Below the pieces are notes generated by a model. That model saw only the letters and a program-made list of their open reading frames with translations. It did no database searches and had not been told where the DNA came from. Shown piece after piece: positions 1 to 7,715 of a stretch of 64,000 nucleotides of DNA. Location: NCBI GenBank assembly GCA_040882565.1, contig JBBEAZ010000011.1, forward strand, positions 1 through 64,000, written 5' to 3'. This DNA comes from CF-162 sp040882565. GTDB lineage: Bacteria > Chloroflexota > Dehalococcoidia > SM23-28-2 > RBG-16-64-32. The first letter of the stretch is position 1. Every line of letters starts with the position of its first letter. Position numbers and translations under genes: made by a program.

Positions 1-2
1 CG

Positions 3-521
3 ATAGCCGCGCCGCTGGGTCTCGCGATCGTGCTGCTCGGCGTCGTCGGGACCGGCTGCGGGCTTGTGTACAACGCGACCTTGAAGCGCTCGCTGTTCGT
101 CTGGGTGCCATTCTGGATCGCCTTACCGACGCTCGCGGTCGCCTGCTTTGTGCTCGCCGATAGTTTCTCCGCCCGTGTGCTCTTTGCCTACGTGGTGGGT
201 CTGCCGCTTGCCGTCTCGGCATACCTGACCGACACCGTTGGCGATGCTGCCCTGGATAGCGATGCTGGAGTCCGGTCCCTGGCGACCGCTCTCGGCGAGC
301 AGAGGTCGAGGCTCGCCGCCTGGGCGTCCCTAGCGGCTGCTGTGGCGGTCGGCGCCATGGCTTTCGGGGACGAGGGTTCGCTCCCTCTCTTCGCCGCTCC
401 GCTGGTCCTGCTCGTAATGGCTGTCACCGCTTCAAGGCGTGCGCCTCGTCTGCATTGGTTGTTCATGATGAGCGGGATCGTCTCCGTCGCTGGAGCGTGC
501 GCAATCGGACAATCGAACTAG
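3..521 (+). CDS. UbiA-family prenyltransferase, C-terminal part (runs off window)
   Basis: The reading frame is open from the first bases of the window, so the N-terminal half lies upstream. What remains is strongly hydrophobic, with about four membrane segments. It carries the second Asp-rich UbiA signature in the form DTVGDAALDSDAG followed by RSLATALGE, which in this superfamily binds Mg2+ and the prenyl diphosphate. UbiA enzymes transfer a polyprenyl chain to an aromatic or other acceptor at the membrane (quinone, heme O or archaeal-type lipid synthesis). The acceptor cannot be told from this half. The Smr gene begins only 1 nt after the stop, suggesting cotranscription. Confidence 0.75.
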   Translation: MAAPLGLAIVLLGVVGTGCGLVYNATLKRSLFVWVPFWIALPTLAVACFVLADSFSARVLFAYVVGLPLAVSAYLTDTVGDAALDSDAGVRSLATALGEQRSRLAAWASLAAAVAVGAMAFGDEGSLPLFAAPLVLLVMAVTASRRAPRLHWLFMMSGIVSVAGACAIGQSN

Positions 522-522
522 C

Positions 523-783
523 ATGATGCGCGACTACCCGGAAATCGACCTTCACGGTCTGTTTGCCGATGAGGCGCGGGAGCGTTTGGAGAAGGCAATC
601 GCCGACGCGATTCACGCGGGGCACTACAACATCCGCATTATTCACGGGAAGGGGACGGGCGCGTTGCGGCGCGAGGTGCGCGATCTGCTGAAGTATCATC
701 CGCGGGTGCTGACGTACCAGTATGCCTCACCGCATGACGGTGGCGAGGGTGCAACGGTGGCGGCGCTGGACGTCAAGCGCTAG
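523..783 (+). CDS. Smr-domain protein
   Basis: An 86-aa protein that is essentially one Smr (small MutS-related) domain. The signature DLHG is at residues 8-11 and the HGKGTGALR loop near residues 40-48; both are characteristic of Smr nuclease domains. Free-standing Smr proteins are linked to DNA or RNA endonuclease activity, including ribosome rescue in some bacteria. The start follows the UbiA stop after 1 nt and the exonuclease gene begins 3 nt after its own stop, so the three genes probably form one transcript. Confidence 0.8.
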   Translation: MMRDYPEIDLHGLFADEARERLEKAIADAIHAGHYNIRIIHGKGTGALRREVRDLLKYHPRVLTYQYASPHDGGEGATVAALDVKR

Positions 784-786
784 GCG

Positions 787-1659
787 ATGAAGGTCCACCT
801 GGTTGATGGGACTTATGAGCTGTTCCGTTGCTTTTATGGGGCGCCTCGTGCGACCGGTCGTGACGGCGCCGAGGTAGGGGCGACGCGCGGCGTGCTGGCG
901 ACGCTCCTTCGTCTCTTGGGCGAGAGCGACGTGACGCATGTTGCGGTCGCCTTCGATCATGTGATTGAGTCGTTTCGGAACGAGCTTTTCGGTGGGTACA
1001 AGACGGGTGCGGGCGTCGATCCTGACCTGTGGAGCCAGGCGGGCCTGGTTGAGCGTGCGACGGAGGCGCTGGGGCTCGTCATGTGGCCGATGGTCTACTT
1101 CGAGGCGGACGACGCGATGGCGGCAGCCGCGACCCGGTTCGGCGAGCTGGAGGAGGTCGAGCAGGTGGTGCTGGCGACGCCGGACAAGGACCTGAGTCAG
1201 TGCGTGCGCGGCGAGCGGGTGGTGCTCTGGGATCGCCGCCGGCAGATCGTGATCGACGAGGCGGGCGTGATCGAGAAGTGGGGTGTGCCGCCGCTGTCGA
1301 TACCGGACTACCTGGCCCTCGTCGGGGACGCTGCGGACGGGTTCCCGGGCATCCGGGGATGGGGCGCTCGCTCGTCTGCGATGGTGCTAGCGCGCTACGG
1401 TCACCTGGAAGAGATCCCGGACAATGCGGCGGCCTGGGACGTGAGCGTGCGCGGGGCCGAGCGGCTGGCTTCGAGCCTGCGCGCGGACCGCGAGGCGGCG
1501 ATGCTCTACCGCACGCTGGCGACGCTCCGGACGGACGTACCGCTGGAGGAAGGGCTCGACGACCTGCGCTGGCGCGGAGCCGACCGGAAGGCGCTGACGG
1601 CGCTCTGCGAGGAGATTGGGGAGTCGAATTTCCTCGAGCGGGTGACCCGCTGGCGTTAG
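787..1659 (+). CDS. 5'-3' exonuclease (FEN/PolA N-terminal type)
   Basis: A 290-aa stand-alone flap-endonuclease-like protein. It starts MKVHLVDGTYELFR (metal-binding Asp of the N-domain), has AFDHVIESFRNELFGGYK as the helical-arch region (residues about 53-72), FEADDAMAAAA (acidic metal site, about 104), ATPDKDLSQCV (about 128), and a helix-hairpin-helix GDAADGFPGIRGWGARSS (about 179-196). These are the usual elements of the 5' nuclease domain of DNA polymerase I, here without a polymerase. The expected role is removal of RNA primers and flaps in replication and repair. Confidence 0.85.
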   Translation: MKVHLVDGTYELFRCFYGAPRATGRDGAEVGATRGVLATLLRLLGESDVTHVAVAFDHVIESFRNELFGGYKTGAGVDPDLWSQAGLVERATEALGLVMWPMVYFEADDAMAAAATRFGELEEVEQVVLATPDKDLSQCVRGERVVLWDRRRQIVIDEAGVIEKWGVPPLSIPDYLALVGDAADGFPGIRGWGARSSAMVLARYGHLEEIPDNAAAWDVSVRGAERLASSLRADREAAMLYRTLATLRTDVPLEEGLDDLRWRGADRKALTALCEEIGESNFLERVTRWR

Positions 1660-1671
1660 CGGGAGGCAATT

Positions 1672-1757
1672 CCGGGAGAGCGTCAATTTACTCCCGGTGC
1701 GGGTGTACGAGGTCAGGTGGCGGGAGTAGTATCTCAACCACGGAATTGATCGATCAA
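1672..1757 (+). promoter_or_regulatory. inverted repeats upstream of dodecin
   Basis: CCGGGAG (1672-1678) can pair with CTCCCGG (1691-1697); the latter can alternatively pair with CGGGAGTA (1721-1728). The two hairpins exclude each other. A perfect palindrome TTGATCGATCAA lies at 1746-1757, just before the AGGAGG ribosome-binding site. This may be the 3' hairpin of the exonuclease transcript or a regulatory leader/operator for dodecin; no run of T follows the first hairpin. Confidence 0.3.
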
Positions 1758-1782
1758 CGTCCCAGTTCAGAAGGAGGACGAC

Positions 1783-1998
1783 ATGGCAGAGAGCGTATAC
1801 AAGATCGTCGAGCTAGTGGGAACGAGCCCCGATTCGTGGGAGAAAGCCGCGGCGGCCGCCGTCGGAATGGCGTCAGCCTCCCTGCGCGACCTGCGCATCG
1901 CGGAAATCGTGGAACTGGACATGCAGCTGGAGGAAGGGCAGATAAGGGCCTACCGGGCACGAGTGAAGCTGTCGTTCAAGTACCACGGCGGCGAGTAG
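1783..1998 (+). CDS. dodecin family flavin-binding protein
   Basis: A 71-aa protein matching dodecin in length and pattern: VYKIVELVGTSPDSWEKAAA at the N-terminus with the conserved Trp (residue 19) that stacks on flavin, then the helix and two long strands (IAEIVELDMQLEEGQI, YRARVKLSFKY). Dodecins assemble into hollow dodecamers that bind and store flavins or CoA. A strong AGGAGG site precedes the ATG by 5 nt. It sits in its own transcription unit after a hairpin-rich intergenic stretch. Confidence 0.85.
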   Translation: MAESVYKIVELVGTSPDSWEKAAAAAVGMASASLRDLRIAEIVELDMQLEEGQIRAYRARVKLSFKYHGGE

Positions 1999-2013
1999 CA
2001 GCCGCACCGACTC

Positions 2014-3030
2014 CTAACAGGCGATGAGGGTGACCTCGCCGGAGACCACGACGGCTCCGGCGAGGGTCTCCTCGAAGTGGTAGAGGCCGTTCTCCCAGGT
2101 CTGATCCTGGAGGCCGAAGAAGATGTCGTCGGCGGGGTTCTCGTTGGTGAAGGATGAGTCGCCGGACGGCAGGTGCTCGCCGTTGTAGGTCCACTTCGCG
2201 GAGAGGGTCTGGCCGGACGGCAGGTTCTCGTGGTGGGCCCAAGCGTAGAGCGTGTCGATCGAGCAGTTGATTGTCGCGCCTGACTGGACGACGGGCGGCG
2301 GCGCGTTGTCCTGCGTGCCGGTGGAGAAGCCGAGGAAGCTGAACTGCGGCCCGGGCGTAGGTGACGGCGTTGCTGTGGGCGGCGCCGGGGAGGTTACGGG
2401 GAAGTTCGGCTGGACGGTGACGGCACCGCCCCCGGGGTTCGCGCAGTGGAGCGTGATCTGCCAATCGCCGATGCGGTCGTCGCCTCGCCAGACCTGGAAG
2501 TGGTTGACGGCGATGTCCACGGGCTTGAGGCGCCACCAGAGGTTGCCGGTGGAGCGATCGTTGCGGGCGTTGTCGTCCTGGATTTCGGTGGATTCGCGGA
2601 GCCAGACGCCGCGGAACTGGAGACCGATCGGCACGCGGTCGTAGCTGATGGAGGCGAACACCTCGCCGTCTTCGCAGACCTCGATCGTGCCGGCGGGCTC
2701 GATTGGGTCTTCGTGCTGGCCGCTCGCCTGATCATAGACCCTGGAGAACGCGTTGAAGGCGTACGCAGGTGCCGGTGTGGCAGTCGCCGTGGTGAAACCG
2801 CCGGGTTGGGTCGCCGCCGCACCGGTGTCATCGCCGCCGTCGCCGCCGAGGAGCGAGACGAGGATAAACGCTACGGTGGCGATGCCGATCGGGGCGACGG
2901 CGAGGCCGATGAAGACGCCCTGGGGCCAACCGGTGCGCGCGGAGAGCCGGTCGATGTCGACGAAGCGCAGGAAGAAGCCGGTGAGGGCAGCGAGGCCGGA
3001 CAGCAGCGAGACGAAGGCGACGATGGACAT
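2014..3030 (-). CDS. membrane-anchored extracytoplasmic protein, unknown function
   Basis: A 338-aa protein with two predicted membrane helices near the N-terminus (residues about 4-22 and 38-61), a low-complexity Thr/Ala/Pro linker, and two soluble segments separated by a second Pro/Thr-rich linker (TPSPTPGP, about residue 220). Each segment has conserved-looking Cys and Trp (VWRGDDRIGDW, TLSAKWTYNGEHL) and may be a beta-sandwich repeat. Such Pro/Thr-linked surface proteins recur in this window. I recognise no enzymatic motif. It converges with the dodecin gene. Confidence 0.6.
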   Translation of the reverse strand: MSIVAFVSLLSGLAALTGFFLRFVDIDRLSARTGWPQGVFIGLAVAPIGIATVAFILVSLLGGDGGDDTGAAATQPGGFTTATATPAPAYAFNAFSRVYDQASGQHEDPIEPAGTIEVCEDGEVFASISYDRVPIGLQFRGVWLRESTEIQDDNARNDRSTGNLWWRLKPVDIAVNHFQVWRGDDRIGDWQITLHCANPGGGAVTVQPNFPVTSPAPPTATPSPTPGPQFSFLGFSTGTQDNAPPPVVQSGATINCSIDTLYAWAHHENLPSGQTLSAKWTYNGEHLPSGDSSFTNENPADDIFFGLQDQTWENGLYHFEETLAGAVVVSGEVTLIAC

Positions 3031-3338
3031 AGGTTGGTGAGTACAGCGCCGGCGGATGGCTCGGACTCAATGCTGGTGCTCGCCAGGATTATACAAGCCC
3101 TTCCTCAGGTACGTCGGGTTGGGTACGACCTTTGCTTTTGTTCGTTAGCGGCGGGACTCGTGACAATTGTCTCTTGACGAGAGGTCGGAGAGCGTTCAAC
3201 AATACGGGCCCAGCATGCTACCCTTTCTTTTCCGATACGCCAAGATCGTCCAACTTGGGCCTTCTAGCCTAACTGGGCGAATTGAAACGATCGTCACGAA
3301 GGTGCGGAATGAGACAACAGACGACATGTGAGGGAAAT
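3031..3338. other. intergenic region upstream of the graspetide cluster
   Basis: About 300 bases separate the divergent membrane-protein gene and the precursor gene. GC content drops noticeably here relative to the left flank. TTGACG at 3174-3179 is a possible -35 element, but no convincing -10 follows at 16-18 nt, so I do not call a promoter. No RNA gene or conserved ORF is visible. Confidence 0.3.
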
Positions 3339-3485
3339 ATGGATTCTTCGCCAAGGCTAGTCGAGGGTGTGCAGGCCGAAGCCAAACAACCTTTCTTGCT
3401 GAGATTTGCGAAAAGGGTTGTGGCCATAGAGCGAGGCGAAACCAGGTTCACTGCGGTCATCCGGGAGACAAGCGACGACCAATAG
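3339..3485 (+). CDS. candidate graspetide (omega-ester RiPP) precursor peptide
   Basis: A 48-aa peptide begun at ATG 3339, which is preceded by a GAGGG ribosome-binding site; the frame extends upstream but without a good site. Residues 18-23 read PFLLRF, resembling the PFFARFL leader helix of microviridins and the PFxLRF motif of ATP-grasp-modified RiPP precursors. The C-terminal segment is rich in side chains used in such rings: T35, T38, T44, S45 as hydroxyl donors and E31, E34, E43, D46, D47 as acceptors, ending RETSDDQ. It lies 16 nt upstream of an MvdD-type ligase. Size, motif, acidic hydroxyl-rich tail and neighbour all agree, but the product is inferred. Confidence 0.7.
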   Translation: MDSSPRLVEGVQAEAKQPFLLRFAKRVVAIERGETRFTAVIRETSDDQ

Positions 3486-3501
3486 AGTCTCACCTGCTTG
3501 T

Positions 3502-4449
3502 GTGTTGCTCGTAACTACCTCGTATGATGTCGGTGCTGACTACGTTTCCTCGGCTCTGAGTTCACTTGGCGTTGCGTTTCATCGTCTAAACACTGACCAG
3601 TTTCCATCAGAAACCCACATCACTTTTGATCCTCAGCGCGACATTGTTTTCTCCAGCGGTGCGAGTCGGACTACGGGGAGCGAAGTAACGGCCGTATGGT
3701 ACCGGCGGATCGCGGGCCCGAATCTCTCGAAGGATCTGGATCCGGGGATCCGCGAGTTTTGTGAACGAGAGTGCAGAGCGTTCATCACCGGAACAGTAAG
3801 CTCATTGACGCCAAAGCGCTGGCTCAGCGCTCCGTGGGCGTTGGCGCTGGCCGAGAAGAAGCCATATCAGTTGCGGATCGCGCACGAAGTCGGCTTCAGA
3901 ATCCCGGAGACGAGGATGACAAACGATCCTGCGGCGGTTGCTGAGCTTGGCAGTGCCCACAAGATCGCCGCCAAGGCGGTCAGCTCTGGCTATATCCAAG
4001 CAGGAGAAGGGTACGCCGCAATATTCACGAGTGAAGTGAGCGCCGCCGACCTGCAGGATCTGTCGTCGTTGTCGGTCTCGCCAGTCACCTTCCAAGAGTT
4101 GGTCGACAAGGTGGTAGACATCAGGGTAACTGCTGTTGGGCAACAACTCTTCGCCGCGGAGATACTGTCCCAAACCCATGATTCAAGTCGAACGGACTGG
4201 CGCGCGACCGACGACGGAAATCTGGAACATCGGCGGCACGAGCTGCCGGCTCAGGTTGGGGCCTTGTGTCAGGTACTTGTGGGCAAACTGGGCCTTCACT
4301 TCGCTGCGATCGACCTTGCCGTCATCCAGAACGGAGATTACGTATTCTTCGAGCTGAATCCGAACGGTGAGTGGGTATGGATCGAGGATCAGTTGGGGTA
4401 TCCGATTTCGCGGACCATCGCGGAGTGGCTGAGTGGGCAAGCGGACTGA
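3502..4449 (+). CDS. MvdC/MvdD-type ATP-grasp graspetide ligase
   Basis: A 315-aa GTG-initiated protein with the architecture of ATP-grasp ribosomal-peptide maturases. The N-terminal pre-grasp domain has VWYRR (residues about 67-71), typical of the MvdC/MvdD family. The middle contains the ATP-binding lysines (KIAAKAVSSGYIQ), the DWR motif (about 231) and the C-terminal metal/ATP-binding ELNPNGEWVWIE (about 284-295), followed by a GYPISRTIAEWL tail. Family members make side-chain ester or amide rings between Thr/Ser/Lys and Asp/Glu of a precursor bound through its PFxxRF helix. The adjacent 48-aa peptide is the obvious substrate. Composition is more AT-rich than the surrounding chromosome, suggesting transfer. 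Confidence 0.85.
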   Translation: MLLVTTSYDVGADYVSSALSSLGVAFHRLNTDQFPSETHITFDPQRDIVFSSGASRTTGSEVTAVWYRRIAGPNLSKDLDPGIREFCERECRAFITGTVSSLTPKRWLSAPWALALAEKKPYQLRIAHEVGFRIPETRMTNDPAAVAELGSAHKIAAKAVSSGYIQAGEGYAAIFTSEVSAADLQDLSSLSVSPVTFQELVDKVVDIRVTAVGQQLFAAEILSQTHDSSRTDWRATDDGNLEHRRHELPAQVGALCQVLVGKLGLHFAAIDLAVIQNGDYVFFELNPNGEWVWIEDQLGYPISRTIAEWLSGQAD

Positions 4450-5215
4450 CGTTTTAGTTGACGCCATCTGGCCCCGCCTCACCGGCGACTCATCGGAGCC
4501 GACGCTCATCGACCTACCAGTTGTGGCTGATCCCGAATTGCTCTCCGCCGTCGAGGGCGTTGTTGAAGAACGGGTAGACCAAGAGCGCGAGCGATCGCAA
4601 TCGTTGGATTCGCGTCTGATCCCGCTTTTGACAACCACGGGCATCATGGCAACCGTTCTAGCCGCGGGGATACCCCTCGCTTCATCCGGGGAGGGCACTC
4701 TGAGCGACGTTCAGCTTGCACTGCTGGTGGTGCCGTTCATGTACCTCGTACTACAACTTCTGAGGTGCGTTGTTGCGACCCTGTCCGGACTATCCCCACG
4801 GGCGTACATGGCGCCTCGGACTGATGCTATGCGCCCAGTCGTCGACGAGTCGGCGGTAGAGTACAGAAATCGTCTAACAAACTCGAGATATCGTTCATTT
4901 CAGAATAATCTTTGGGTCGCCAATCAAAAACTGGACCAGCTCTCGTTAGCTCATCGAGCCATTCGCAACGCGTTGGCTGGGGTCGGGCTGCTGCTTATTT
5001 CCGGGGTCATAGTCTTCGCCCTCGAACGATTCGAAGAGGATGCGGGATCGTCTTTGGCCGACGCGCCAGCCGCACCTACGGCGACGATCTCCCCCGGCGG
5101 AACGCAACCACCGCCCTCGCCTTCGCTGCAACCGAGGCCAGCGGTGACTGACGAGCCACTCCCTACAAGGGACGCCAGCATCCGTTGGTGCGGTTCGACC
5201 CGCTACCAGTCGTAG
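4433..5215 (+). CDS. membrane protein of the graspetide cluster
   Basis: A 260-aa protein whose GTG start overlaps the ligase gene by 17 bp, indicating translational coupling. An N-terminal cytoplasmic region of about 60 residues is followed by membrane helices at roughly 63-83, 94-115 and 178-197, then a low-complexity Pro/Thr tail. Between helices two and three lies a charged amphipathic stretch (YRNRLTNSRYRSFQNNLW). I do not recognise the family. Its position suggests a role in export, anchoring or self-protection for the modified peptide. The 3' end overlaps the convergent thiolase gene by 13 bp. Confidence 0.6.
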   Translation: MGKRTDVLVDAIWPRLTGDSSEPTLIDLPVVADPELLSAVEGVVEERVDQERERSQSLDSRLIPLLTTTGIMATVLAAGIPLASSGEGTLSDVQLALLVVPFMYLVLQLLRCVVATLSGLSPRAYMAPRTDAMRPVVDESAVEYRNRLTNSRYRSFQNNLWVANQKLDQLSLAHRAIRNALAGVGLLLISGVIVFALERFEEDAGSSLADAPAAPTATISPGGTQPPPSPSLQPRPAVTDEPLPTRDASIRWCGSTRYQS

Positions 5216-6447
5216 TGCTCGCGCTGGAGCGCGACCGACATGCCCATACCGGCGCCCATGCAGAGCGTGACGAGGCCCCACTCGACGTCGCGGCGGCGCA
5301 TCTCGTAGGCGATCGTGCCGATGAGGCGGGTGCCACTGGCGCCCAGCGGGTGGCCGATAGCGACGGCGCCGCCATTGGGGTTGACCTTGTCCCAGTCCCA
5401 GCCGAGCTCTTGTCCGCAAGCGAGCACCTGGCTGGCGAACGCCTCGTTGATCTCGATCAGGTCGAAGTCCTTCAGGCTCATGCCGGTGCGCTTGAGCAGC
5501 TTCTGAGTGGCCGGGACGGGGCCGATGCCCATGATCGTCGGGTCGACGCCGATCGTCGCCGCGTGGCGGATGGTGGCGAGCGGCTTGATGCCCTTCTGTT
5601 TGGCGATCTCCTTGTCCATGATCAGGCAGATCGTCGCGCCGTCGGTGCGCGGGCTGGCGTTGCCGGCGGTGACCTGACCGTCCGCGGTATACGCGGGCTT
5701 CAGGGTCGCCAGCTTCTCCAGCGAGGTGTCCTCGCGGGGGTTCTGGTCCTTGTCGACGGTGACGCTCGAGCCGTCGGTGTAGTCGATGGTGATCGGCTGG
5801 ATTTCGTCGGAGAGAAGGCCCTCCTTCTGGGCGCGGACGGCCTTTTTGTGGCTGTCGTAGGAGAAGCGGTCGGCGTCCTCGCGGGTGATGCCGCGCTCCT
5901 TGGCGAGCTTCTCGGCGGTCTGGCCCATGTCCATGATCCAGGGCTCAGTGACCTGGTACCAGCGCTTGGCCCACTTCGGCGCCTTGGCGGCGTCGGGCCA
6001 CGGCTGTAGGAACTCCTTCGCCATCACTTCGGCGGTCTGGATCTGCTGGAGGTTGCGCTCGTCGCCGGGGGGGATCGGGTTGGTGCGGTCCATCGTCTCG
6101 ACGCCGCCGGCGAGGACGACGTCGGACATGCCGGCCATGATCGCGAATGCGCCCTGCGTGCTGGCCTGGAGCGACGATCCGCACTGCTTGTTCATGTCGG
6201 TCGCCGAGATCGTGTGCGGCAGGCCCGCCTCGAGGACGTAGTGACGCGAGCGCGTGAGCATGCCTGCGATGCCGACGGAGCCCCAGAGGACCTCGTCGAC
6301 CTCGTCGCCGCCGACCTTGTTGCGGTCGAGGACGCTCTTCATCAGCGGGACGACCATCTCGACGTGGGAGATGTCGCGGAAGACGCCGCGCTGGCCGGCG
6401 CGGCCGAAGGGGGTGCGGATCATATCGACGAGGACTGCTTCACGCAT
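5203..6447 (-). CDS. thiolase-family acetyl-CoA acyltransferase
   Basis: A 414-aa thiolase. The nucleophilic Cys lies in NKQCGSSLQ (about residue 89), followed by LAGGVETMDR, the NEAFA motif (about 335), GGAVAIGHPLGASG with the catalytic His (about 365) and CMGAGMG with the second Cys (about 400). All catalytic residues are present. Thiolases cleave 3-ketoacyl-CoA in beta-oxidation or condense two acetyl-CoA; sequence alone does not settle the direction. An AGGAGG site precedes the start. It is alone on this strand. Confidence 0.9.
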   Translation of the reverse strand: MREAVLVDMIRTPFGRAGQRGVFRDISHVEMVVPLMKSVLDRNKVGGDEVDEVLWGSVGIAGMLTRSRHYVLEAGLPHTISATDMNKQCGSSLQASTQGAFAIMAGMSDVVLAGGVETMDRTNPIPPGDERNLQQIQTAEVMAKEFLQPWPDAAKAPKWAKRWYQVTEPWIMDMGQTAEKLAKERGITREDADRFSYDSHKKAVRAQKEGLLSDEIQPITIDYTDGSSVTVDKDQNPREDTSLEKLATLKPAYTADGQVTAGNASPRTDGATICLIMDKEIAKQKGIKPLATIRHAATIGVDPTIMGIGPVPATQKLLKRTGMSLKDFDLIEINEAFASQVLACGQELGWDWDKVNPNGGAVAIGHPLGASGTRLIGTIAYEMRRRDVEWGLVTLCMGAGMGMSVALQREHYDW

Positions 6448-6545
6448 CGGTTGGGGGCCTCCTGGGCAGGATTTGATTTCGGGTTAGCAGGCGCAAGTCT
6501 AGCATATGACTCGGGCACTGCCTTAACGGCATCTAAACGATTTAC

Positions 6546-6578
6546 CATTGGTTAACCTATGGTGAGGACCGGTTAACC
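6546..6578. promoter_or_regulatory. paired GGTTAACC palindromes, candidate operator
   Basis: Two copies of GGTTAACC begin at 6550 and 6571, 21 bp apart (two helical turns). The first is embedded in a longer dyad, CCAT-T-GGTTAACC-T-ATGG (6546-6563). They lie between the divergent thiolase gene and a small ORF. Spacing and symmetry fit a dimeric DNA-binding regulator; the regulator is unknown. Confidence 0.45.
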
Positions 6579-6651
6579 CGCCTGTTCACTCTGGTGTCAG
6601 ACAATGCCCTCGATGGCAAACAAGAATTCCAATTCCTGAAGGGTGGACAAG

Positions 6652-6831
6652 ATGCCGATGCTCTTCCGCAAGCAAAGCGACAACCAGGCTCAGACCCGCA
6701 TCGTCAAGCACGACGAACCGGCGACCGCAACCGAGATCCGCTGGGACTCGGCCAACGGCGGCGCCACAAAGCAGCCGGAGATCGACCGACAGCCGTTCCG
6801 CGGCTTCGAGTCACCTCCCGGCCGCTTCTAA
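6652..6831 (+). CDS. small hydrophilic protein, unknown
   Basis: A 59-aa ORF begun at ATG 6652, 5 nt after GAAGGGTGG, a good ribosome-binding site; an in-frame GTG three codons earlier is a less likely start. The product is charged and polar (MPMLFRKQSDNQ... ending RGFESPPGRF) with no membrane segment or motif I recognise. A perfect terminator hairpin follows 26 bp after the stop, so promoter-proximal operators, RBS, ORF and terminator form a self-contained unit. Confidence 0.5.
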   Translation: MPMLFRKQSDNQAQTRIVKHDEPATATEIRWDSANGGATKQPEIDRQPFRGFESPPGRF

Positions 6832-6857
6832 ATCTGCAAGCGCTAGCTTGGCCTCCT

Positions 6858-6890
6858 AGAAAAGGGTCCGCTTCAAGCGGACTCTTTTCT
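6858..6890 (+). terminator. intrinsic-type terminator hairpin
   Basis: A 14-16 bp stem, AGAAAAGGGTCCGC paired with GCGGACTCTTTTCT (one G-U pair), loop TTCAA, with A-rich left and T-rich right arms. It lies between the convergent small ORF and lipoprotein gene and could act in both directions. Confidence 0.75.
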
Positions 6891-6916
6891 CTTTGCGCGA
6901 AGCACTCTACGGGTAG

Positions 6917-7567
6917 TTATGGCGTGGCGACGGGCACTTGCGTCTCAGCGGGTGTACCGGTCGCAGGTTTCTCGTCGCTTGACGGGGCCGGTGGCGGTGT
7001 CGAATCGATTGGCGTAGCTATGGGACTGCCGAAAAGATTGACGTTCTTCGGGGCGAGCACGATCTCGACCGTTGTCACACCAGACGGCGCGTCCTTGTGG
7101 GTAAGGGGAATCAAAATGGCGAGCCTCAAGTCGTCCTTGACGAAGGTCCATACAACCGTCTCGGTGATCACACCGGCCTTTTCACCCGCCTCGGTTGACG
7201 GCTCACTTTCTTGTTGCCAACCGGCTTGTGGCAGTTCCTTCGCGAAGAACGACTTCACATCATCCACCGACGTCCCAGGTGAAACATCGAATCCCGTCAA
7301 TAGATTGTCGCCTGTTGAACCACCTGTCGGGTACCGGCCGCCGCTGAGGTTCGACGCTGGGTAGACCGGGAGCGAATCAAGGACCTCGACAAGATCCGAC
7401 GATGGTTCCCCACCTCCTCCGGAACCCTCGCTCAGATGCGAAGTTGGGGACGGCGAGGCCAAGTCAAGGGACTCGTCATCGTCGGCTGAACAACCTACGG
7501 CCATCATGGTGGGGAACATCAGAAGCGCCGAGGTTGCGAGTAGCATCATTTTTGCACTGCGTATCAT
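6917..7567 (-). CDS. predicted lipoprotein, unknown function
   Basis: About 216 aa when begun at the ATG at 7567, which has AAGGAG 7 nt upstream; a longer frame exists without a site. A signal peptide (hydrophobic residues 8-22) ends in the lipobox AVGC, after which the sequence is acidic and Ser/Gly/Pro-rich. The folded middle part contains DVKSFFAKELPQAGWQ and a strand-rich C-terminal half (TVVWTFVKDDLRLAILIPL), then a Pro/Thr tail. No function is recognised. It is somewhat AT-richer than the genes on either side. Confidence 0.7.
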   Translation of the reverse strand: MIRSAKMMLLATSALLMFPTMMAVGCSADDDESLDLASPSPTSHLSEGSGGGGEPSSDLVEVLDSLPVYPASNLSGGRYPTGGSTGDNLLTGFDVSPGTSVDDVKSFFAKELPQAGWQQESEPSTEAGEKAGVITETVVWTFVKDDLRLAILIPLTHKDAPSGVTTVEIVLAPKNVNLFGSPIATPIDSTPPPAPSSDEKPATGTPAETQVPVATP

Positions 7568-7715
7568 GTTAAGACTCCTTGCGAAGAGATCTGCCCGTCG
7601 ACCCAACATTGGTCACGCAAGCTGTTGTAAATCGTTCGCCCGATGTATCCCAATGGAAACGAGGAGTTCATATACTGATGCAAATTGTACCTAATGTAGC
7701 ATCGCTGAAGGCTGG

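Noticed and set aside
1079..1669. Long minus-strand ORF opposite the exonuclease gene
   Set aside because: Low-complexity Arg/Pro/Ser translation, a GC-rich shadow of a well-supported gene.
3174..3203. Promoter for the graspetide cluster (TTGACG ... AACAAT)
   Set aside because: Spacing and -10 quality are too weak to call.
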